Source: UBA8199 sp035358715 (lineage in GTDB: Bacteria > Verrucomicrobiota > Verrucomicrobiia > Limisphaerales > UBA8199). Taken from it: DNA of 64,000 nt. Position 1 is the first letter of the stretch. Each line of letters opens with the position of its first letter. A program made the translations under genes and the position numbers. The notes beneath the pieces were generated by a model, which saw only the letters and a program-made list of their open reading frames with translations, made no database searches and was not told the origin of the DNA. This document shows, one piece after another, positions 16,913 to 25,419 of the stretch. The stretch covers positions 11,618 through 75,617 of the forward strand of contig DAOPPX010000006.1 of the NCBI GenBank assembly GCA_035358715.1. The letters are read 5' to 3'.

Positions 16913-18061
16913 ATGAACAGGACCATGAGGAACAAATTGCCAGGAATCAGCCTTGGCCTGTGCGCGTTGGCACTGTGGGCGGGCGCGGCGAATTCTGTGA
17001 AGGCAGACCAGGTTGCAGACATCGTGATGGCCCCCCGGTTAACGATTCAGGGCACCATTGGGGTTACCAACCAGATTCAGTATGCCGACCAAGTGAGCGC
17101 GGGTAATTGGGCGGTGCTGACCAATGTGGTAGTGACGGAAAGCCCCTACTACTTCGTGGATGTGACGGCGCTGCCGTTTCCCAGGAGGTTCTACCAAGTG
17201 GTCGTGCTGGCGCCGCCGGGCATGGTGCTGATTCCGGCCGGCAATTTCACGATGGGGGCGACAACGAATGCGGGGCACGAGACTTACAGCGACGAGGTTC
17301 CGCAACACGCCGTGTATGTGAGCGCGTTCTACATGGACCAGTATGAGGTGACCACGGCGTTGTGGGACGAGGTGAAGGGGTGGAATGGCGGCAACGGTTA
17401 CGTGTATGAGAATGTCGGTTTCGGGAAGGCGGCCGATCATCCGGTGCAGACGGTGAACTGGCGGGACTGTGTGAAGTGGTGTAATGCGCGGAGCCAGAAG
17501 GAGGGGCTGGTGCCGTGCTACTACAACGAGGAGGGACTGGCGACGGTGTATAAGAGCGGGACCGGAACACCTTACCCGAAGTGGGACGCGAACGGGTATC
17601 GGTTGCCGACGGAGGCGGAGTGGGAGAAGGCGGCGCGGGGCGGGGAGAGCGGGCATCGGTTTTCCTGGAGCGACACAGACAACATAACCCACAGCCAGGC
17701 GAACTACTACGCGGGGGCCAGCTATCCTTACAACAAGAGTTACCCGGCAACTTATCATCCGACCTTTGCGACTGGGAACTATCCCTATACGAGCCCGGTG
17801 GGGCATTTTGGGGCGAACGGGTATGGGTTATATGAGATGACCGGAAATGTGTGGGAGTGGTGCTGGGACTGGTATGGCCCTTATTCGAGCGCCCCGCAGA
17901 CCGACCCGCGAGGGCCCGCCTCGGGTTCATCCCGTGTGTTGCGCGGCGGGAGTTGGTACGACTTCGCGGCCTACTGCCGGACAGCGTACCGCTACTACGG
18001 CACGCCTTACTACCGGAACGGCGCCATGGGGTTCCGCTCTGTCCGCTGCCCAGGCCAATGA
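16913..18061 (+). CDS. Exported SUMF1/FGE-fold protein
   Basis: A 382-residue protein with signal peptide (about 1-32), a short beta-rich segment, then a formylglycine-generating-enzyme/C-type-lectin-like fold from about 100: GMVLIPAGNFTMGA, YRLPTEAEWEKAARGG, GNVWEWCWDWYG and RVLRGGSWYDFAAYC. True aerobic FGE needs a Cys pair five residues apart in GGSxxCxxxxC; here the first position is Asp350 and only Cys355 remains. Formylglycine generation is therefore unlikely; a binding or structural role is more plausible. In-frame ATGs exist at 16913 and 16925. The 223 bp upstream hold no supported gene. Confidence 0.85.
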   Translation: MNRTMRNKLPGISLGLCALALWAGAANSVKADQVADIVMAPRLTIQGTIGVTNQIQYADQVSAGNWAVLTNVVVTESPYYFVDVTALPFPRRFYQVVVLAPPGMVLIPAGNFTMGATTNAGHETYSDEVPQHAVYVSAFYMDQYEVTTALWDEVKGWNGGNGYVYENVGFGKAADHPVQTVNWRDCVKWCNARSQKEGLVPCYYNEEGLATVYKSGTGTPYPKWDANGYRLPTEAEWEKAARGGESGHRFSWSDTDNITHSQANYYAGASYPYNKSYPATYHPTFATGNYPYTSPVGHFGANGYGLYEMTGNVWEWCWDWYGPYSSAPQTDPRGPASGSSRVLRGGSWYDFAAYCRTAYRYYGTPYYRNGAMGFRSVRCPGQ

Positions 18062-18159
18062 GTTCGAGGGCCGGCACAGGCGGCGAGGAAACGGCAAGCG
18101 TGCGCGGCTGGAAGAAAGAACAATCCGCGCAGCGGTCGGGCTTCCTGGAATAATCGAGC

Positions 18160-18179
18160 GCCCGGTGTCGGCACCGGGC
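18160..18179. terminator. Hairpin between convergent genes
   Basis: A perfect 8-bp stem GCCCGGTG/CACCGGGC with a TCGG loop, in the 270-bp space between the SUMF1-like gene and the convergent oxidoreductase. No T-run, so termination is plausible but unproven. Confidence 0.4.
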
Positions 18180-18331
18180 CTGCACAGGTTGGCGCGTTTC
18201 CTTGTGGAACGGGGCGCCTGACGCGGCACCCTTCGGGTTGGCTAAACGTATGCAGCAAGGAGTGACGGCATTCCTGTTGGCCTGCCAAGCCAGGGCCTGC
18301 CCAAGGCCGACAGAAACGTCAGCACGCCGGG

Positions 18332-19582
18332 CTAGAGCTTGAACTGCGGTATTTTCAGCAGCTCGCCGCCCTTGAGGGCCGACTGGTGGGCAAGGATGCC
18401 GCTGACGGTCATGTTCAGGGCTTGGGCAATGTCCACCAGCGGTTTGCGGTTCTGGAGAATGGCCGTGACGAACTCGTTCATCAGGTAGCCATGAGAGCCG
18501 CCGTGGCTGCCTGCGGCCACCCCGGGGGGCAGGGGCGGACGCTTGATGTCGGGCAGGTTTTTCTCCAGGCCCTCGTACTTGCCGTAGTAGGACCCCTTCT
18601 GCCCGCGGATCCGGCCCATCTCGCCGCCCACGCCGGGCGAATCCCAACTGACCGCCATTCGGGATGTTCCCCCTTCGCTGGTGCGGAACAAGGCGATTTC
18701 CGTGCCGAAGGGATTCTCGTAAATGTTGTTGGCCGGCCGCAGATGCTCGATCACACTCGGCATGCCCATGCAGGACACTTCGGTGAAGCTTCCCCCGGTC
18801 ACGCCGATATAATAGGCGTTGGAGTGGGTCGGGTACCATTGCGGCGGCAGGCCGATGCGCCAGCCTTTGTAGGAGTCAATGGGGGTATCCATGTAATGGT
18901 AGTATTCGCCCTCGGAATACAGCAGCTTGCCCAGCCCGCCGGCCTCATAAATCTGGCGCATGCCGTAGAGATCTTCGTGGAAGCAGGATGTCTCGAACAT
19001 CATGTACTTGAGCCCGCTGGTCTTGACGGCGTCGAACAGCTTGTAGGCCTCAACTATCGAGCCGAACACCGCCGGGACGGCTGAGGCGACGTGTTTGCCG
19101 TGTTTGAGCACCTCGATGCAGTGCCGCGCGTGGCTGGGGGCGTCGGTCGCCACGAATACCGCCTCGATCCGGTCGTCCTTAACCAGTTCTTCGAGCGAGG
19201 GATAGGTTTTGGCGCAGCGGGCGGCCTTGGCCAGCCCGGCGCACCGGTCCGGAATCAGGTCGCTGACCGCCACCACCTCGACGTTTGGGTGATCCTGAAA
19301 ACCGAAGGCGGCCCCGAACTGGCAAACGCCGTAGCCGACCAGCCCAACGCGAATCTTCCGGTCGGAAACGGGCTTCCAATTCCTGGAGGCATCCGGGGCG
19401 GTGGGCTCTTTCTCAAAGCCCTGAATTACTTTCTCCTGCGCGTGGGCTTTTGACGTGATTGCCAAGGCGGCCGAGCTGAGCCCGAGCGCATGCAGAAAGG
19501 ATCGGCGCGTGACAGAACCGAGGGGGGAGGTTGTCTCGGGTGTCGCGGGTGATGCCGAGCCGGGCTGATTGTTGTGTTGCAT
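18332..19582 (-). CDS. Tat-exported Gfo/Idh/MocA-family oxidoreductase
   Basis: About 416 residues. The twin-arginine signal SVTRRSFLHALGLSSAALA lies at about 25-43; next comes a Rossmann NAD(P) domain from about 75 (IRVGLVGYGVCQFG), the substrate-domain motif EKxx-like segment replaced by ASAVPAVFG, and a C-terminal alpha/beta domain with EYYHYMD and SHGGSHGYLMNEF. Family members act on sugars and inositols with NAD(H) or NADP(H), here folded before export. ATG 19582 (with GAG just upstream) is preferred over 19594. The degenerate EKP motif leaves catalysis uncertain. Confidence 0.88.
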   Translation of the reverse strand: MQHNNQPGSASPATPETTSPLGSVTRRSFLHALGLSSAALAITSKAHAQEKVIQGFEKEPTAPDASRNWKPVSDRKIRVGLVGYGVCQFGAAFGFQDHPNVEVVAVSDLIPDRCAGLAKAARCAKTYPSLEELVKDDRIEAVFVATDAPSHARHCIEVLKHGKHVASAVPAVFGSIVEAYKLFDAVKTSGLKYMMFETSCFHEDLYGMRQIYEAGGLGKLLYSEGEYYHYMDTPIDSYKGWRIGLPPQWYPTHSNAYYIGVTGGSFTEVSCMGMPSVIEHLRPANNIYENPFGTEIALFRTSEGGTSRMAVSWDSPGVGGEMGRIRGQKGSYYGKYEGLEKNLPDIKRPPLPPGVAAGSHGGSHGYLMNEFVTAILQNRKPLVDIAQALNMTVSGILAHQSALKGGELLKIPQFKL

Positions 19583-19680
19583 GATGCTCAGCATGTATTT
19601 CGCCCAATCCGCGTCAAGCCCGAATCCGCGGGATGGGGTGCGGCGGGCGGCGGAATCGCAGGCCGTCGCCGGGCCGAAGT

Positions 19681-20223
19681 TCAGCGCCGTTGTGGTTTCG
19701 CGGGGGCCGGCTGCTTCCCGCCCGAGGTCCAGCTCGCGCCCACCGTCCGGCCGCTCGCGTCTCGCGCGCTCACACTCGACCCGGCGGGCTGCAGGGTGCT
19801 GGTCGTGCGGCCGGCGGCATCGCGGAAAGTGACGCCGCTGCCGGATTTTGAAGAGGTTCGCTGGATGCGCCCGGCGGCGTCACGATAAGTGACGGTATTC
19901 CCATTGCCGGATGTCGTGCCCGTCCAGACCGTGCGCCCCGCGGCATCACGAAATACCGTCTGGCTGCCTTGAACGACCGCCGTGCCCGCGGTTCTGCCGC
20001 TGCTGTCGCGGAAGACGGTCGTGCTGCTGCCGAGCGTGCTTGCCGTGCCCAGGGTGCGGCCAGAGGCGTCCCGCAGCGTGGTCCGAGCTCCGGGCTTTGC
20101 TTTGACGGCCACGTAACGGCTCAAGTCATCCGTGCCGGGCGCCGGCGCGTTGCGGGTATCGGCTGCGAACAACAAGCCGGTCATGACTGTAAGGGACAAT
20201 ACCGCGACGATGTAATATTTCAT
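19681..20223 (-). CDS. Secreted RDxxGRT short-repeat protein
   Basis: A 180-residue protein with signal peptide 1-20 (KYYIVAVLSLTVMTGLLFA). Six degenerate repeats of about 20-23 residues centre on R-D-[AS]-[AS]-G-R-T, flanked by T/V-rich beta-strand-like segments, followed by a Pro/Lys/Arg tail. The pattern predicts a small beta-solenoid or stacked-hairpin surface protein. No known domain was recognised; RHS/YD-like folds are a distant alternative. Confidence 0.65.
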   Translation of the reverse strand: MKYYIVAVLSLTVMTGLLFAADTRNAPAPGTDDLSRYVAVKAKPGARTTLRDASGRTLGTASTLGSSTTVFRDSSGRTAGTAVVQGSQTVFRDAAGRTVWTGTTSGNGNTVTYRDAAGRIQRTSSKSGSGVTFRDAAGRTTSTLQPAGSSVSARDASGRTVGASWTSGGKQPAPAKPQRR

Positions 20224-20321
20224 GGCGTGCGCAAGTGTCTTATACGAGCGGACGAAACAGGGCGCACGTCTATTCATCTGTTGACCGGATTCATCCTTGA
20301 AGCAGCATTGCCTTGCCCGCC

Positions 20322-20522
20322 CTACTGAGCGGCTGCGATCAAGGTAGCAACGCTCGCATTGGGAGGTTGCAGAACCTCGGTCTGGGCGGGCGGGCACTGA
20401 CCAACCCGTTTCGCCAGGAATTCGCCCAGCGAGAAGGCGACTCCGACCATTCCAACGAGGGCCAAACAGATTGCGACGCTTCGGATTCTCAGAATCCTGC
20501 GCGCTGAGTGGTTTGTTTTCAT
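20322..20522 (-). CDS. Small single-pass membrane protein
   Basis: 66 residues: basic N-terminus (KTNHSARRILRIR), one hydrophobic helix (VAICLALVGMVGVAFSLG) and a short polar tail. It lies about 100 bp upstream of the repeat-protein gene on the same strand. No family recognised. The 288 bp on its upstream side, before the aldo/keto reductase, contain nothing recognised. Confidence 0.4.
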   Translation of the reverse strand: MKTNHSARRILRIRSVAICLALVGMVGVAFSLGEFLAKRVGQCPPAQTEVLQPPNASVATLIAAAQ

Positions 20523-20810
20523 GCCTCGACCTTAGTCCTCCACCGGCGTGGGGTGTTAATCGAAAGAATTTCAACGGATATTGATACGAGTGATGACGGG
20601 AATTCCTGGCCTGTCCTTCTGCCGGGCCAGCCCGCATCCCAACCGGAGGAAAAGGAACGGCATCCGCGAGGACCGACCGCAGACGGTCCGGCTCCCGCTC
20701 CGGCTCGCCGTTGACGACCTTGCCGGCCGTGTTAGATTACGATCCAGGATGCCGGCGCTCGACGCCGTTCTCCTCTGAAACCTCGATCTGTTGAGAACAT
20801 TGAGATCAAT

Positions 20811-21719
20811 ATGAAGACCAGTCACCTGAGCCGCCGCCGGTTTCTTGAACGCTCCGCTACCCTGGCCGGCGCACTGCTGCTGAGCTCCTGTTCCTCGACA
20901 GGGCCAAGGGCCGCAGCCAGGCGCACGGCGGCTGACCAGGTGGTCCTGGGCAACACCCGGCTCAAACTAAGCCGGCTGGGCTTCGGCACCGGCTCCAACG
21001 GCGGCAATGTCCAGTACGCTTTGGGCCAGGAAGCATTCAACACGCTCGTCCATTACGCCTACGACCAGGGGATTACCTACCTCGACTGCGCCCAAAACTA
21101 CCGCACCTTCGATTGGATCAAGGGCGCGATCAAGGGCCTGCCCCGAGAGAAACTGTTCCTCCAGTCCAAGATACCGGGCAAACCCGACCAGGTGCTGGCC
21201 GCCATTGACCGCCACCGCAAGGTATTCGACACCGACTACGTGGACAGCATGCTAATCCATTGCATGGTCAGGGACCGCTGGACTGATGAGTGGAAGCTCA
21301 TCATGGACGCCTTTGACGAGGCCAGGGAGAAGAAGTGGATTCGAGCCAAGGGCGTCTCGTGCCACAGCCTGCCCGCCCTGTGCGCAGCCGCCGCCTCCAG
21401 TTGGCCCGAAGTCCACTTGGTGCGCGTGAATCCGCAAGCCCGGTACATTGACGGCCCGGATGAGAAGTGGACCGGACCAGACCGCCACCTGGCGCCCGTG
21501 ATGACAGAACTCCAGGCCATGCACGCCAAAGGCCGCGGCGTCATCGGCATGAAGATCATCGGCAACGGCGATTTCACCAATCCCGACGACCGGGAGAAGT
21601 CCATCCGCTTCGCCATGAGCCGGCCGGAGTTGAACGCCGTCGTGATCGGCTTCAAGAGCCGGGCCGAGATTGACGAGGCCATCCAGCGCATGAACCGGGC
21701 GCTGGCGGAGACGGCTTGA
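20811..21719 (+). CDS. Tat/lipoprotein-type aldo/keto reductase
   Basis: A 302-residue protein. N-terminus SRRRFLERSATLAGALLLSSC combines a twin-arginine-like motif with a lipobox Cys, so an exported lipoprotein is predicted. The AKR TIM barrel follows: NTRLKLSRLGFGTG, Asp and Tyr of the catalytic tetrad in TYLDCAQNYRTF, Lys in QSKIPGK and His in LIHCMVRD. NAD(P)H-dependent carbonyl reduction is the family reaction; the physiological substrate is unknown. Export of AKRs with Tat signals recurs in this phylum. Confidence 0.88.
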   Translation: MKTSHLSRRRFLERSATLAGALLLSSCSSTGPRAAARRTAADQVVLGNTRLKLSRLGFGTGSNGGNVQYALGQEAFNTLVHYAYDQGITYLDCAQNYRTFDWIKGAIKGLPREKLFLQSKIPGKPDQVLAAIDRHRKVFDTDYVDSMLIHCMVRDRWTDEWKLIMDAFDEAREKKWIRAKGVSCHSLPALCAAAASSWPEVHLVRVNPQARYIDGPDEKWTGPDRHLAPVMTELQAMHAKGRGVIGMKIIGNGDFTNPDDREKSIRFAMSRPELNAVVIGFKSRAEIDEAIQRMNRALAETA

Positions 21720-21824
21720 GCTGCGCATTGCCTTCCCCCAGCCAGGAACGGCATGGCGGGCACAGCCCGTCTCCCGCCAAAAAAACCGGCTTGACGGCTT
21801 GCTCCCAGCGCCTACCATCTCATC

Positions 21825-21980
21825 ATGCACTCCCATTCGGGCAGGAGCGGAAGACGGCATCGGTCCCACCGGAAACGCAGGTTCTTCATCCTGATGGCGT
21901 TGCTCACGCTCGTGGTGGTGGCCGTGGTTGCTGTCATGATGTATTCACTCACAAGCATGAACTGGCGCGCCCGTTTCTAG
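21825..21980 (+). CDS. 51-residue single-pass membrane protein
   Basis: Starts at an ATG, has a His/Arg/Ser-rich basic head (about 19 residues, 11 of them Arg, His or Lys), one strongly hydrophobic helix (FFILMALLTLVVVAVVAVMMY) and a short tail ending WRARF. The positive-inside rule gives a clear topology. It ends 24 bp before the CoaB-like gene on the same strand. Too short for most annotation pipelines; function unknown. Confidence 0.45.
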   Translation: MHSHSGRSGRRHRSHRKRRFFILMALLTLVVVAVVAVMMYSLTSMNWRARF

Positions 21981-22004
21981 CGCCGGGCCGAGGCTCCTTT
22001 CCGT

Positions 22005-22673
22005 ATGCTGTGCGTCGTTACCGCCGGACCCACGTTTGAACCGCTGGACGCGGTGCGGCGCCTGACCAACTTTTCCACTGGCCGCCTTGGCTCGGAGCTG
22101 GCTGGTTTCCTCGCGGCGCGCGGGCACGACGTAATACTGCTGCTTGGCGAGCAGGCCACGTGGCGCGGAGACCACGGCGCGCGGCGAGTGCAGCCCTTCA
22201 CCACCACCGCCGACCTGCGTGAGCGTTTGCGGGCCCTGGCCGGCTCGGCAGTGCAGGCGGTTTTTCACACGGCAGCCGTAAGCGATTTCGCCTTCGGCAA
22301 AGTCTGGCGCCCGCCGTCGCAAGGGGCGCTGGTGGAGCTGAGTGCCGGCAAACTCTCGAGCCGCGAAGGACCGCTGCTGGCCGAGTTGGTGCCGACGCCC
22401 AAAATCATCGCGGACCTGCGCTCATGGTTTCCCCGGGCGCGGCTGGCAGGCTGGAAGTACGAAGTGGAGGGAGACCGCTCCGGCATGATTCGCCGGGCCG
22501 AAGAGCAACTCGCTGAATGCCGCACGGACGCCTGCGTCGCCAACGGCCCGGCTTATGGCGCGGGCTTCGGCCTGGTCCAGGCCGGGGGCTCATGCATTCA
22601 TGTGGCAGACGCGCCGGCGCTTTTCGCGGCGCTGGAGGCATTCCTGCGCCAAACGTCAGCAGGCGGGTGTTGA
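22005..22673 (+). CDS. CoaB-like phosphopantothenoylcysteine synthetase domain protein
   Basis: A 222-residue protein matching the DNA/pantothenate-metabolism flavoprotein C-terminal (DFP, CoaB) domain: TAGPTFEPLDAVRRLTNFSTGRLGSELA, split here as TAGPTFEPLDAVR and NFSTGRLG, plus TAAVSDF and a Lys in KLSS. CoaB joins 4'-phosphopantothenate and cysteine using CTP or ATP. It stands alone rather than fused to the CoaC decarboxylase, which must lie elsewhere. The missing CoaC fusion and modest motif fit leave the exact reaction open. Confidence 0.75.
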   Translation: MLCVVTAGPTFEPLDAVRRLTNFSTGRLGSELAGFLAARGHDVILLLGEQATWRGDHGARRVQPFTTTADLRERLRALAGSAVQAVFHTAAVSDFAFGKVWRPPSQGALVELSAGKLSSREGPLLAELVPTPKIIADLRSWFPRARLAGWKYEVEGDRSGMIRRAEEQLAECRTDACVANGPAYGAGFGLVQAGGSCIHVADAPALFAALEAFLRQTSAGGC

Positions 22674-22679
22674 CCCGCC
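22662..22679 (+). terminator. GC hairpin overlapping the coaB-like stop
   Basis: GGCGGGT/ACCCGCC with a 4-nt loop spans the TGA stop codon (22671-22673). No T-run follows; may be a weak terminator. Confidence 0.3.
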
Positions 22680-22786
22680 CGGGTTGCTCGTGTTAACGGC
22701 CAGCGTGAGCTTTCGGCGGCACGCTCGGTGATCCGCCATGGATTTCGGGCTTCGGTTTGAGCGGCGGCCTGATATGGTGCGCGAGG

Positions 22787-24811
22787 ATGACCGCCGCGAC
22801 CGCCAATGAACCGCTCCCGCCCCTGGACAACGCGGTGACGGCTTTGTTCGGCGTCGGCCCGGAACGCGCCTCGCAGCTCGCCCGGCTGGAGATTCGCACG
22901 ATCGGGGACTTGCTGCTGCATCGGCCGGCCCGCCACGAAGACCGCCGCCATTTCTACCCCATAGCCCGATTGCAGCTCGGCGAGCCGGCCACGACGCGGG
23001 GCCGGGTTGTTGCCCAGGGCGTCAAGTGGTACAAGCACCGCACCAAGTCCATCTTCGAGCTGGTTCTCGACGACGGCACCGCGCGGCTGCATTGCCGCTG
23101 GTGGAACCTGCCGTTCATGGAGAAGCACTTCGCGGTCGGGCAGGAAGTGATCGCGTTCGGAAAGCCGATTCACCTCAAACCGCGGACGATGGACCACCCG
23201 GAGACCGAAGTCCTGGAAAACGGCGAGGAGGACTTCATCCACTTCAATCGCCTCACCCCGATTTACCCGCTGACTGAGGGCGTGCCGCAACGCTGGCTCC
23301 GCGCGTTGATCTGGCGGACGCTCGGGCAGTTCGAAGGCCGGATTTGCGAGCCCTGGCCGGAACTGGCGCTGGCCGCCGAAGTCCCGACTCTCCCATCGCG
23401 CGCCAGGGCCATCCGCTTGCTGCACTTCCCGGACACCCCGGCTGAACCGGACCTCGCCCGGCGGCGGCTGGCGCTGGACGAGTTCATCGCGCTGCAACGG
23501 CAAATCCAGCTCCGCCGGCGGAACTTCACCGCCAAAGCCTGCGGCCTGCCGTGCCGGGGCGACAACCGGCTTATCAAGCCATTTCTGGCGCGGCTCGGCT
23601 TCAAGCTGACTGGCGCGCAGACCAAAGTCCTGCGCGAACTGCGCCGGGATATGTCCGGCGCCCATCCCATGCGGCGGCTGCTCCAGGGCGACGTCGGCTC
23701 CGGCAAGACGGTTGTGGCGGCCTGCTGCGGGCTGATCGCGCTCGAAAGCGGCTATCACGTCGCGCTCATGGCCCCGACGGAGGTGCTGGCGGAGCAGCAC
23801 TTCGAGAATTTCACCCGCTGGCTGGAGCCGCTGAGCGTCGCGGTGGAACTCCGAACGGGCAGCCGGAAGACGGCGGGGAAGCAAGAAGGCAGAGGGAAGA
23901 ATGATGAAGGAGGAAACCCGCGGCCGCCGGCGCTGACCATCGGCACGCATGCGCTGTTGACGGAGGGGTTTGACTTGCCCGACCTGGGACTGGTGATCAT
24001 TGACGAGCAGCACAAGTTCGGCGTGGCGCAGCGCGAGCAGCTCGTGCGCAAAGGCTCCTACCCGCACCTGCTCGTGATGACCGCCACACCCATTCCCCGC
24101 ACGCTGGGCCTGACGCTCTATGGCGACCTGGACGTTTCGGTCATTGACGAGCAGCCGCCCGGGCGCGGTCGCATCCAGACGTTCGTGCGCGCGGCGGACA
24201 AACTCCCGCAGGTCTGGAGCTTCATCCGCGGCAAGCTGGCCGCAGGCCGGCAGGCTTACATCGTCTATCCGCGCGTCGAAGACGCCGGCCCCGGCGGCCT
24301 CAAGGCCGTCACCAGGGAATTCGAGGCCCTGCAGCAAACATTGGCGCCGTATCAGGTGGGGCTGTTGCACGGGCGGCTGCCGCCCAAAGAAAAGGAAGCG
24401 GTCATGGCCGCCTTTCGCGCGCGGCAGATCCACACGCTGCTGGCGACCTCGCTCATCGAGGTCGGCGTGGATGTGCCCAACGCCACGATCATGCTCATCG
24501 AAAATGCCGAGCACTTCGGCCTGGCCCAACTGCACCAATTGCGCGGCCGGATTGGCCGGGGCGCGCACGATTCCTATTGCATCCTTGTCGCCGCGGCAAA
24601 AAGCCCGGAGGCGCGCACGCGCTTGCGTGTGCTGGAGGAAACCACGGACGGCTTCCGCATCGCCGAGGCCGACCTCCGTCTGCGCGGGCCGGGCGAACTG
24701 CTTGGCCTGCAGCAAAGCGGCTTGCCGCGGTTCCGCTTCGGCGACCTGGCCGCCGACTTCGATCTTATTCAGCAGGCCCGCCTGCTGGCGGCGCGACTGC
24801 CGGGCGCGTAA
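22787..24811 (+). CDS. recG: ATP-dependent DNA helicase RecG
   Basis: About 674 residues from ATG 22787, which is preceded by GCGAGG; the frame is open further upstream. RecG remodels stalled forks and Holliday junctions. Visible: N-terminal wedge/OB domain (GVGPERASQLARLEI; RGRVVAQGVKWYKHRTKS), Walker A GDVGSGKTVVA, DEQH box IIDEQHKFGVAQRE, motif III TATPIPRTL and motif VI QLHQLRGRIGRG, all intact. A lysine/glycine/glutamate-rich loop at about residues 360-380 is encoded by a period-7 repeat (23878-23919). Length is close to typical RecG. Confidence 0.93.
   Translation: MTAATANEPLPPLDNAVTALFGVGPERASQLARLEIRTIGDLLLHRPARHEDRRHFYPIARLQLGEPATTRGRVVAQGVKWYKHRTKSIFELVLDDGTARLHCRWWNLPFMEKHFAVGQEVIAFGKPIHLKPRTMDHPETEVLENGEEDFIHFNRLTPIYPLTEGVPQRWLRALIWRTLGQFEGRICEPWPELALAAEVPTLPSRARAIRLLHFPDTPAEPDLARRRLALDEFIALQRQIQLRRRNFTAKACGLPCRGDNRLIKPFLARLGFKLTGAQTKVLRELRRDMSGAHPMRRLLQGDVGSGKTVVAACCGLIALESGYHVALMAPTEVLAEQHFENFTRWLEPLSVAVELRTGSRKTAGKQEGRGKNDEGGNPRPPALTIGTHALLTEGFDLPDLGLVIIDEQHKFGVAQREQLVRKGSYPHLLVMTATPIPRTLGLTLYGDLDVSVIDEQPPGRGRIQTFVRAADKLPQVWSFIRGKLAAGRQAYIVYPRVEDAGPGGLKAVTREFEALQQTLAPYQVGLLHGRLPPKEKEAVMAAFRARQIHTLLATSLIEVGVDVPNATIMLIENAEHFGLAQLHQLRGRIGRGAHDSYCILVAAAKSPEARTRLRVLEETTDGFRIAEADLRLRGPGELLGLQQSGLPRFRFGDLAADFDLIQQARLLAARLPGA
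23878..23919 (+). repeat. Decayed period-7 repeat inside recG
   Basis: Six consecutive 7-mers of the form GA[AG]nnnn: GAAGCAA, GAAGGCA, GAGGGAA, GAATGAT, GAAGGAG, GAAACCC. They are in frame and encode the loop KQEGRGKNDEGG between the conserved helicase motifs. Confidence 0.6.
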
Positions 24812-24871
24812 GCGGCATCCTTGCGGGCGCGAACCACCAATGAACACAGGTGAAAACAGCGGCAGGGACTT

Positions 24872-25375
24872 ATGAGCAGGGACCCACGCTTCGTGGCGGT
24901 CCACCGCGGCGGGCTGCTTGATGCGGCCCGCCATCGGCTGCTTGCGAAATGGGCGGCGGATTGCGCGGAGCATGTCCTGCCGCTGTTCACCGCCGGGCAT
25001 CCGGCGGACGATCGGCCCCGCCGGGCGATCGAGGCGGCGCGGGCGTGGTCGCGCGGCAAAGCCACCGTCGGCGAGGCGCGCGCGGCGGCGGTGGCGGCCC
25101 ATGCGGCGGCAAGGGGCGCGTCCGACGCTGCCGCTTGCGAAGCGGCCCGCGCGGCCGGCCATGCAGCCGGGGTCGCGCACATGGCGGACCACGAGCTGGG
25201 GGCCGCCGCTTACGCCATCAAGGCCGTGCGTTCGGCATCGCCGGCGCCCGCGGCGAGGCTGGCCGGCGAGCGCGAATGCCGATGGCAGCGCAAGCGTCTC
25301 CCGGCGGCGGTCCGGCAACTGGTGCTCTCGGACCAGGAGCAGCGGAACACGAAGCTCTGGTCGGTCTTCACCTGA
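24872..25375 (+). CDS. Putative Imm-5-like immunity protein
   Basis: 167 residues, all helical in appearance, starting SRDPRFVAVHRGGLLDAARHR with the downstream motifs WAADCAEHVL, ARAAAVAAHAAAR, GHAAGVAHMADHELGAAAYA and LPAAVRQLVL. These match my recollection of the Imm-5-like putative immunity family, an assignment needing a profile search. Such proteins neutralise toxins of contact-dependent or polymorphic toxin systems. No cognate toxin gene is adjacent, so this would be an orphan immunity gene. CAGGGA precedes the ATG at suitable spacing. Confidence 0.7.
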   Translation: MSRDPRFVAVHRGGLLDAARHRLLAKWAADCAEHVLPLFTAGHPADDRPRRAIEAARAWSRGKATVGEARAAAVAAHAAARGASDAAACEAARAAGHAAGVAHMADHELGAAAYAIKAVRSASPAPAARLAGERECRWQRKRLPAAVRQLVLSDQEQRNTKLWSVFT

Positions 25376-25419
25376 GTCGCCGCCCGGCAGGGAACAGCGG
25401 GTCTTGCGCTCTGCCTGGA

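Noticed and set aside
16818..16916. 32-codon ORF overlapping the SUMF1-like start (ATGA)
   Set aside because: No compositional signal or motif; probably chance upstream of the true start.
4274..18061. Sulfatase plus SUMF1-like protein as a sulfatase-activation pair
   Set aside because: The SUMF1-like protein lacks one essential cysteine and lies over 11 kb away in a different context.
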